13,204 nt of DNA from an uncultured Muribaculaceae bacterium (GTDB lineage Bacteria; Bacteroidota; Bacteroidia; Bacteroidales; Muribaculaceae). Numbering within the stretch: the first letter of the stretch is position 1; each line of letters opens with the position of its first letter. The notes beneath the pieces were generated by a model, which did not search any database, was not told the DNA's origin, and saw only the letters and a program-made list of their open reading frames with translations. The stretch spans positions 1 to 13,204 of the forward strand of contig CAJGDJ010000046.1 of NCBI GenBank assembly GCA_904502025.1, read 5' to 3'. A program made the translations under genes and the position numbers. Shown here piece by piece: positions 8,101 through 13,204 of the stretch.

Positions 8101-11100
8101 GATTCCCTGCTCGCTCATATCAAACTTTTGATGTGAAGTTTGCACCTAAATCTGCAGGTAGCCACACCGGCAACATTGTGTTCAAAAACGCTGACAACAC
8201 TGAATTCAAAATCACGGTTACCGGTGTTGCAACCGATCCTGCTAAAATCGCAATTGAGCCCGACACTATCGATGCCGGAACTCTCGACATTGATTCCGAA
8301 GCAATCACCAAAGATTTCGCAATCAAGAACGAAGGAAACTATCCTTTGGAATATGTATTCCCTAAATTCTCTGGTCGTCAACTCGAAAACCAAGGTAAAG
8401 CAGCTCACCGTTTTGGTTATGTCGTAACTACTAACCTCAACGGAGCAACAGATTTTGCTTACGATGGCAACCCACTTATGATTGGTAGCACCGACATCAC
8501 TTCGTCATACGACGACAACACATATTTGTCAAAGCAAATCGCCCTCGGTTTTGCATTCCCATTCTATGGCAAAACATACGAATATGCTTATATCACAAGC
8601 TATGGTGGTATCGCATTCAAAGTTGGCGAATATGCTTACTTCTCGCCATTGACCGAAACATCTGAACGCCTTGAAGGTGTTCCTTATATCTCAGCCTATG
8701 GTTATCAATTGGCAATGGGCCCTCAATCAAAAATTTCATACGCTAAACAAAATGGCAAATTCGTAGTTAACTATGAAAATGTTTTGGCATTGGTTTATGA
8801 CCAAGAATATACACCAATTTCATTCCGCATAGCTCTTTCTACCAATGGCGATATCGAAATTTTCTACGACAGCTACGACCCGGCGTCTATGAGCCTATTC
8901 CAAGATGGTTCTACTCTCTATTGTGGTATTCTTGACGGCGAAGGTGCCGACCCATTGACTGTAACCTCTGCCGACATCGCCGACTATTGGTCAACCAACG
9001 ATGACCCTGCAGGTGACGTTTATAAATATTTCACCAACCAATCTTCAGTGAAGTTCTTGGCTCCAAAGCCCAACTTCATCACTGCATTGACTAACCCATA
9101 CGGCATTGTCAACCCAGGTGAAAGCATCAACATCACTGCGACCCTCAAAGCCGATGCTTCAATGTATGCAGGTGCAACATTCAACAACCTCATCTTGATG
9201 AGCAATGACCCTTACAACAGCACTTCTTACATTCGTTTCAACGCCAACATCACAGGTAGTTCACTCGCTCCTCAAGTAGCTCTTGAAAACAATGAAATCG
9301 ACTTTGGCAATGTGTTCCGCACATCTGTATCACAATTGCCATTGACAATCAAAAATACAGGTACCGACACATTGGTAGTTGACACTGTTTACGCTACATC
9401 TAAGATTGTATCGGTTGATATTGTTTCCGACCTCAAGATTCCAGCCGGTCTTTCTAAAGATGTTATCATCACATTACCTACTGAAAACGAAGGTACATAT
9501 GCCGACAACATCATCATCAGAACAAATGCAGGAGAACTCTCTGCGACTGTCACCGGTACTGTTATCGGCTGTCCTGAAATCGAATTGAACTACACTTCAA
9601 TTGACACTACTCTCTTGAGTGGCACTCCATTGAAGAAACCATTGACTATTACAAATATGGGTAACGAATCGCTCGTTTACTCTATCACTCCAAATCCTGA
9701 ATTCTTCTCATTCAGCGACATCACTGAAGGGGCTAAAGTAGCATACTCTTACAGTGCTTCGATTGATGATAAGAACGTTTCATTTGATTGGATTGATATC
9801 GAAACAACCGGTCTTGGCGAACAAAACAACTTCACTTATTACAATGCCAATGACTATATTGAAGTAACTCTTCCATTTGAATTCCCATTCTATGGTAAGA
9901 ACTACAACAAGATGTATATCTACAACACCGGGTTCGTTTCATTCACAAAACGTAACGACGACAAGATTTGGCCAGAACCTCCAGCCGAATTCCCACAAGG
10001 AACAATCTACACTAACATCATCGCTCCTTATTGGGGTCTCCACACATGCGATCAAAGCAAAACTGCGGGTACTTACCACTACATGACCGATGATATGGCT
10101 GTTGTTTCTTGGATGGAATATGGCAACTCTATGAACATGGGTGTTTGCTATCAATTAATCATGAAGAAAGATGGCTCATTCAAGTATCAATACAAAGGCT
10201 CTGGTGAATATGCTATCATCTACGGCATCTTCGGTCTTGCCGGTCTCTCCAACGAAGATGGCTCTGAAGGGTTACGCATTCCTGAACGCTATGTGGCATT
10301 CAACAACGCTGTTCAATTCTACCCTGTTGTTGAAAACACTGTTGCTTCTAAAGGTAGCCGCACCATTGATATTGATGTTCTCACAGGCAAATTAGCCGGA
10401 CAATACAGCAGTAACATCAACATCAACACCAATGTTCCAAGCAAAGAAAAAGTTCAAATACCTATCAACCTCACCATCACCGGTGAAGCTAAACCGGTAT
10501 TCCCAACCGATTCTATCATTGTTGAACGCGTGGTCGGTCACTTCGATGCCCCATCTGCCGGTCCTGTTACTCAAATGGGAGCTAACTACGAAGCATGCTT
10601 CTACATCAAAAACGAAGGTACTGCACCATTCACTATCACTCACATCAAGAATGGCGGCCCTGGATATGAGCAAGAAGACTGGTGGAGTGGCGAAATGGTA
10701 TGGACTCCATTGTTCATGACATATTACGAAGCCGAAGAAACCGACTGGATGACAGGTGAACCTACCGGAAATCGTGTATGGACTCAATATTACGACAACA
10801 CTCCTGTTGTTGTAGGTGCTACTCCTCAAGGTGTATCTGTGCCTATGATGTATGACATCGCATGTCAGCCAGGTGTTTATGATGTGCCGTTGACATTCTA
10901 TTACAACGATAATGACTCGGCTGTGGTAAATATTCGTTTCATCGTCACTCCTGCTCCTGCAATGGCTCTCGACAAAGAAGAAATTCGTGCTGAGAACGTT
11001 GCTAATGATTATGTTGGAGAAGATTCAGTTATCATCAGCAACAATGGTGAATACAAACTCACTTATGAGTTGCGCCTCGACCCAACAGGCGAAGGCGAAG

Positions 11101-12881
11101 TGGTTGAAGAAGACCAAGGTGGAGGCGGCGTTGCACCTGCTGTCGCTCGCACTCTATCGGTTGAAGATGCAACTACTCTTCGTCAAAACATCATGGTTCC
11201 AGTGAAAGCATTTGAGAATGCAGAAGTATCGGTATTAGACGCTCCTAAAGCCGAAAACTTCACCTATAATAAAGCCCTTTATTACCCAACAATGGCCGGT
11301 AATAACACGACTTACCAATATGGTACTGGCAACACATTTGGTGAATACAAAGCTGCTACCTACTATGTAGCTCCTGAAACAGGCTTCAACATCTCTCACA
11401 TCTATACCGCTACATATATTGGCGACCTCAAAGATGTTGACATCAAGGTTGAAATCATCAAGGGTAACAATGTAGAAGGTACTACAGTACTTGGTAAAGG
11501 CTCATTCCACATTGATGAAATGGAAACAGCTCAGTTCCTCGTTATTCCTCTTGATCGTGCTGTTTACATGGCTCCTGGTCAAGACTTCTACGTTGTCATC
11601 ACTTATCCTGTAGGAATTGAATACCCTGCTTACCTTTCTTACAAAGAAGAAGGCGTAGAATCTAACCGCTTCATGGGCTTTGTGGAAGGTTACGGTTGGT
11701 TTGACATTGCTACAATGATTGAAAATCAATACGGCTCTCTCGGTTACATCATGACTTGTCTTGAAACCAAAGAAGGCGACGCTTGGGTGAAAATGCTTAA
11801 CCCCGAAAGCGAAAAAGCAGGTTCTATCGCTCCGGGCGAATCTCTCAACGTGAAATTCCGCTTCAGTGCTGCCGACGCTCCTATGGATAAAGGCAACAAG
11901 GCTGTGCTTGTAATAAAGAGCAATGATCCTAACCAACCTCTCGTTAACTTCCCAATCGTTCTCGACAAGAACGCAGCTCCTGTTGTTACTGCTCCTACCG
12001 GCATCACATACGCTAAAGAAGGTGCTTTAACTCAAGTTGAGTTCACTGTTACAGAACCTGAAAATGAAGACTTCTCTTTACGCCTTGACGACAATGGCAA
12101 CATTGCCAAACTTTCGGCAGTAACAGCCGTAAATGCTACCGATACTTGTATAATCCAAATCAGCGAAAACATCGCAACTATCAAAGGTGCAGCTACTGAA
12201 GGTGTGAAAGTTGTTGCTAACATCACTCCCGAATTTGGTTCTGCAGGTAGCTACGCATTGACTGTAACTGCTACCGATGCAAGCGAAAACGAAGCACAAG
12301 CATCAGCTCGCTATATCGTTGAACACGTCAACCAAGCTCCAAAAGTAATTGCTACTGAAGACTACATGACAATGATGGCAACAACTACATCTGACATCAT
12401 ATCGTTTGCTGACTTCTTTGAAGATCCCGACGGAGATGAATTGACCTATGAATTGTCAGTATCCCCCGACAATATCGTTACCGCGTTCAATTCTAATGAA
12501 AGTGCTATTTTCTTGGCAAACGAAGTAGGTGTAGCTATCGTTCGCATCACAGCCACTGACCCATCGGGTGCTAAAGCTGTTTATGCCTTTGAACTCGAAG
12601 TAACAGAATTTAACGGTGTTGAAAATATTACTATAAACTCACAAGTGAACATATTCCCCAATCCTGTGGTTTCAACACTCAATGTGATTTGCGATTTCAA
12701 TTGCGATGCTGTCAACTATCGCATCTATGGCATGAATGGAGCTATCGTATATGACGAAACTTCAGCATGCGTTAGTGCTAAAGTTAAAACAATCAACGTA
12801 GAAGCACTCCCAACTGGTGTTTACCTCCTTAAGGTAACAAATAGCCAAGGTGTTGCAACCTACCCATTGATTAAGAAATAA
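5121..12881 (+). CDS. Giant secreted S8 subtilisin-like protease with multi-Ig tail and T9SS type A sorting domain
   Basis: The gene encodes a 2586-residue protein. Residues 1-24 form a signal peptide (cleavage after AQA), and about 27-150 a propeptide-like segment. The S8 domain spans about 195-495 with a complete triad: Asp204 in AVIDGGID, His259 in HGTHVAGT, Ser438 in GTSMATPHV, plus oxyanion Asn368 in ATGNEG. Fn3 follows at about 505-612. The tail has intact Ig-like (choice-of-anchor D / ASPM-SPD2-hydin-like) modules near 933-1037, 1384-1480 and 1790-1944. It also has four Ig-like modules interrupted by large inserts at 615-931, 1040-1380, 1483-1788 and 1946-2283. Cadherin/dystroglycan-like modules lie at about 2285-2400 and 2405-2495. 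The Por-type sorting domain is at about 2508-2586 (VNIFPNPVVSTLNV, GVYLLKVTNSQG), so type IX export to the surface or medium is expected. The protease should be active on extracellular protein; the substrate is unknown. A Gly-rich acidic linker lies near 1991-2004. C-ending codons for Asn, Ile, Phe and Asp are frequent, suggesting high expression. Confidence 0.93.
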   Translation: MQKIFSRFLMLLIIAMSSVVIAQAQSLAPKKGVVRVKLQTEVAKSVGNKSFTATNGVLSTGVSTLDASARQVKAMSMRRVFPYSAKYEAQMAQFGLDRWYEVTFDETINPKEVQRIFSQTAGVQLATCKVPMVLKENGTYKVAEPLSDEVRPSSMPFNDPRLSSQWHYNNTGMIGTSVVGADINLFKAWEITTGNSNTLVAVIDGGIDYTHEDLAANVYLNQAELNGVAGQDDDGNGYIDDVYGWNFCTNSKDIYPHAHGTHVAGTIAAVNNNGIGVCGVAGGNGFVNSGVKMLSCQTFDSRSGSGEGDFAAAIVYAANNGANIANCSWGWSTPDYYEQDVLDAIDYFVAMNRGNNINGGVMFFATGNEGATGNMYPACYDKVVAVGSMTADFTIAPYSNYGSWVDIVAPGGLLDYNEAHGVLSTLPGNQYGFNEGTSMATPHVTGIAALVISQHGNSTIPAETIRQQIITSVNDIYKYNEGKEGLHGAGYIDAAKALNMSGSGIAPEAVSSFTALAAQDNITIGWTIPASEDNNVNYHILYYSTEEFNAESDFSTINNVTIDTKFLSSGDSTTYELNGLQPLTTYYLAIKAVNRWGDASALSPVITATTNAGPKMTVSKTSLSYTVKPGAQGSATFSIGNTEEGLLKWDAYVATTQYTVATRSIAKANPGTITSYNGKIGIKPFAANALYKTSDYIAGDYPIDFKYYSSIYAYIGDEDLSLPQSMAQWFYVDKDTYPEGFNLTALKVNSIYGKTPTFQIYKGSSISNATLLQEFTPYFYSEGIMKPTEQVYFAPGESFWVVVHFPAGQEDYPLGLATVEDEVHSTYSYMSTDMGKTWISMVDALKGSSYETIANKAGWAITAMSQNPAWDKLIVLSPAQGQVKYGETQDVTITNDGQPLVNGTYKFNLHFNTNESEKNTTVVPVTMTVSGNAPAMSPAKVVNFGDLLVGEEKTLTVEVFNEGYGPFGYYGSLSGNRISSTSEHFQAPTSISGGFPARSYQTFDVKFAPKSAGSHTGNIVFKNADNTEFKITVTGVATDPAKIAIEPDTIDAGTLDIDSEAITKDFAIKNEGNYPLEYVFPKFSGRQLENQGKAAHRFGYVVTTNLNGATDFAYDGNPLMIGSTDITSSYDDNTYLSKQIALGFAFPFYGKTYEYAYITSYGGIAFKVGEYAYFSPLTETSERLEGVPYISAYGYQLAMGPQSKISYAKQNGKFVVNYENVLALVYDQEYTPISFRIALSTNGDIEIFYDSYDPASMSLFQDGSTLYCGILDGEGADPLTVTSADIADYWSTNDDPAGDVYKYFTNQSSVKFLAPKPNFITALTNPYGIVNPGESINITATLKADASMYAGATFNNLILMSNDPYNSTSYIRFNANITGSSLAPQVALENNEIDFGNVFRTSVSQLPLTIKNTGTDTLVVDTVYATSKIVSVDIVSDLKIPAGLSKDVIITLPTENEGTYADNIIIRTNAGELSATVTGTVIGCPEIELNYTSIDTTLLSGTPLKKPLTITNMGNESLVYSITPNPEFFSFSDITEGAKVAYSYSASIDDKNVSFDWIDIETTGLGEQNNFTYYNANDYIEVTLPFEFPFYGKNYNKMYIYNTGFVSFTKRNDDKIWPEPPAEFPQGTIYTNIIAPYWGLHTCDQSKTAGTYHYMTDDMAVVSWMEYGNSMNMGVCYQLIMKKDGSFKYQYKGSGEYAIIYGIFGLAGLSNEDGSEGLRIPERYVAFNNAVQFYPVVENTVASKGSRTIDIDVLTGKLAGQYSSNININTNVPSKEKVQIPINLTITGEAKPVFPTDSIIVERVVGHFDAPSAGPVTQMGANYEACFYIKNEGTAPFTITHIKNGGPGYEQEDWWSGEMVWTPLFMTYYEAEETDWMTGEPTGNRVWTQYYDNTPVVVGATPQGVSVPMMYDIACQPGVYDVPLTFYYNDNDSAVVNIRFIVTPAPAMALDKEEIRAENVANDYVGEDSVIISNNGEYKLTYELRLDPTGEGEVVEEDQGGGGVAPAVARTLSVEDATTLRQNIMVPVKAFENAEVSVLDAPKAENFTYNKALYYPTMAGNNTTYQYGTGNTFGEYKAATYYVAPETGFNISHIYTATYIGDLKDVDIKVEIIKGNNVEGTTVLGKGSFHIDEMETAQFLVIPLDRAVYMAPGQDFYVVITYPVGIEYPAYLSYKEEGVESNRFMGFVEGYGWFDIATMIENQYGSLGYIMTCLETKEGDAWVKMLNPESEKAGSIAPGESLNVKFRFSAADAPMDKGNKAVLVIKSNDPNQPLVNFPIVLDKNAAPVVTAPTGITYAKEGALTQVEFTVTEPENEDFSLRLDDNGNIAKLSAVTAVNATDTCIIQISENIATIKGAATEGVKVVANITPEFGSAGSYALTVTATDASENEAQASARYIVEHVNQAPKVIATEDYMTMMATTTSDIISFADFFEDPDGDELTYELSVSPDNIVTAFNSNESAIFLANEVGVAIVRITATDPSGAKAVYAFELEVTEFNGVENITINSQVNIFPNPVVSTLNVICDFNCDAVNYRIYGMNGAIVYDETSACVSAKVKTINVEALPTGVYLLKVTNSQGVATYPLIKK

Positions 12882-12887
12882 TCAAAC

Positions 12888-12921
12888 GATAAGAGAGTGA
12901 TTATTACTTCACTCTCTTATC
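12888..12921 (+). terminator. First of two tandem hairpin terminators after the protease gene
   Basis: A perfect 13-bp stem, GATAAGAGAGTGA (12888-12900) with TCACTCTCTTATC (12909-12921), has an 8-nt loop and is followed by TATTCCTTT. It begins seven bases after the stop codon. Confidence 0.85.
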
Positions 12922-12934
12922 TATTCCTTTATAC

Positions 12935-12968
12935 CAAAGAGCTGAGTCAAATTTAACTCAGCTCTTTG
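12935..12968 (+). terminator. Second tandem hairpin terminator
   Basis: A perfect 13-bp stem, CAAAGAGCTGAGT (12935-12947) with ACTCAGCTCTTTG (12956-12968), has an 8-nt loop and is followed by TATTTT. It lies 13 bases after the first hairpin and shares no stem sequence with it, so it is a backup terminator or the terminator of the opposite strand, not a duplication. Confidence 0.8.
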
Positions 12969-13035
12969 TATTTTACCCCCTACTACAAATGTGATTTAAG
13001 CAAGAAAATGCTTTTTGTGGCTCACTATAAAATCG

Positions 13036-13051
13036 TTATAAACGTTTATAA
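13036..13051. repeat. 16-bp perfect palindrome
   Basis: TTATAAACGTTTATAA is fully self-complementary. It sits 13 bases before the right-hand dispersed repeat and after the tandem terminators. No promoter or gene start is evident beside it. It may be an operator, a recombination or nucleoid-protein site, or chance in AT-rich DNA. Confidence 0.4.
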
Positions 13052-13063
13052 AGCCGAAATCAG

Positions 13064-13155
13064 ATTATTGGTGTCCGATAAAAATCAATAAAGCATAAAA
13101 ATAGTGTCTCAATCGCAGATTTAATGCGGTTGAGATTCTTTTTTGCGATTTACAA
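13064..13155 (+). repeat. Right copy of 92-bp inverted dispersed repeat
   Basis: This is the inverted partner of 286-377 (about 82 of 92 bases match). It runs from ATTATTGGTGTCCGATAAAA through the GTGTCTCAATCGCAGATTTA region to GATTCTTTTTTGCGATTTAC. Both of its ends also recur at 1-34. The GGTGTCCGATAAAA end is reminiscent of insertion-sequence termini in Bacteroidales, but no transposase accompanies it, so it is best described as a short non-autonomous or remnant repeat. Confidence 0.75.
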
Positions 13156-13161
13156 GCCCCC

Positions 13162-13204
13162 CTAATCGAAAAGCGTCAGTTGTGGCGGTGGATTTTCGTC
13201 CAAA
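13162..13204 (-). CDS. Possible C-terminal end of a minus-strand gene, truncated by the window
   Basis: Read on the minus strand, one frame runs open from the window edge and reads LDENPPPQLTLFD before a TAG stop at 13164-13162. The Pro-rich, then hydrophobic-acidic tail looks like a genuine protein C-terminus, and endings such as QLTLFD are familiar from DNA-associated enzymes. Only 13 codons are visible, so neither the reality nor the identity of the gene can be settled here. Confidence 0.35.
   Translation of the reverse strand, partial: LDENPPPQLTLFD

Noticed and set aside
11502..11936. 144-codon minus-strand frame inside the protease gene
   Set aside because: It is antisense to the duplicated insert module, whose reading frame is supported by homology to the first copy.
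1..13155. Idea that the inverted 92-bp repeats bound a composite transposon carrying the three genes
   Set aside because: There is no transposase, integrase or target duplication in the window, the copies have diverged by about 10 percent, and extra fragments at 1-34 fit a scattered repeat better.

Overview
This window looks like chromosomal DNA of a gut-type Bacteroidales bacterium; the family cannot be fixed from sequence alone. The evidence is the Bacteroidetes-type -7 promoter element (TAnnTTTG) in front of the transcription units, start codons in AT-rich leaders without a clear Shine-Dalgarno sequence, two large exported proteins with C-terminal domains of the type IX secretion (Por) sorting kind, and a BspA-like leucine-rich-repeat protein.

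Layout. Positions 1-438 hold no gene. They contain a cluster of short palindromes of the REP-like dispersed type, pieces of a longer dispersed repeat, and the promoter of the first gene. A small HD-domain metal-dependent phosphohydrolase follows (439-1041). It converges on a 1023-residue exported LRR/propeller-like protein on the minus strand (1183-4254), with a hairpin terminator between them. Upstream of the LRR gene, also on the minus strand, lies a rod-like structured RNA (core 4418-4537). It has its own Bacteroidetes promoter and a terminator-like hairpin, and I read it as a probable 6S RNA. Upstream of that promoter is a perfect 19-bp inverted repeat built from two identical 12-bp palindromes. 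The rest of the divergent intergenic region is AT-rich and holds one more hairpin and the promoter of the next gene. Most of the window (5121-12881) is one 2586-residue secreted S8 (subtilisin-like) protease with a long tail of Ig-like, Fn3 and cadherin-like modules and a type A sorting domain. It ends in two strong tandem hairpin terminators. The last 240 bases hold a palindrome, an inverted copy of the left-hand dispersed repeat, and what may be the C-terminal end of a minus-strand gene running off the window.

How the parts relate. The LRR protein and the protease are divergently transcribed, and both are predicted to be exported and delivered to the surface or medium by type IX secretion. 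One may bind and the other degrade host, dietary or microbial protein, but nothing in the sequence proves a joint role. The HD enzyme is cytoplasmic and appears unrelated. The most notable items are the 6S-like RNA with its dyad-symmetric upstream site, and the protease tail, in which four Ig-like domains each appear to be interrupted by a large inserted module, two each of two module types.
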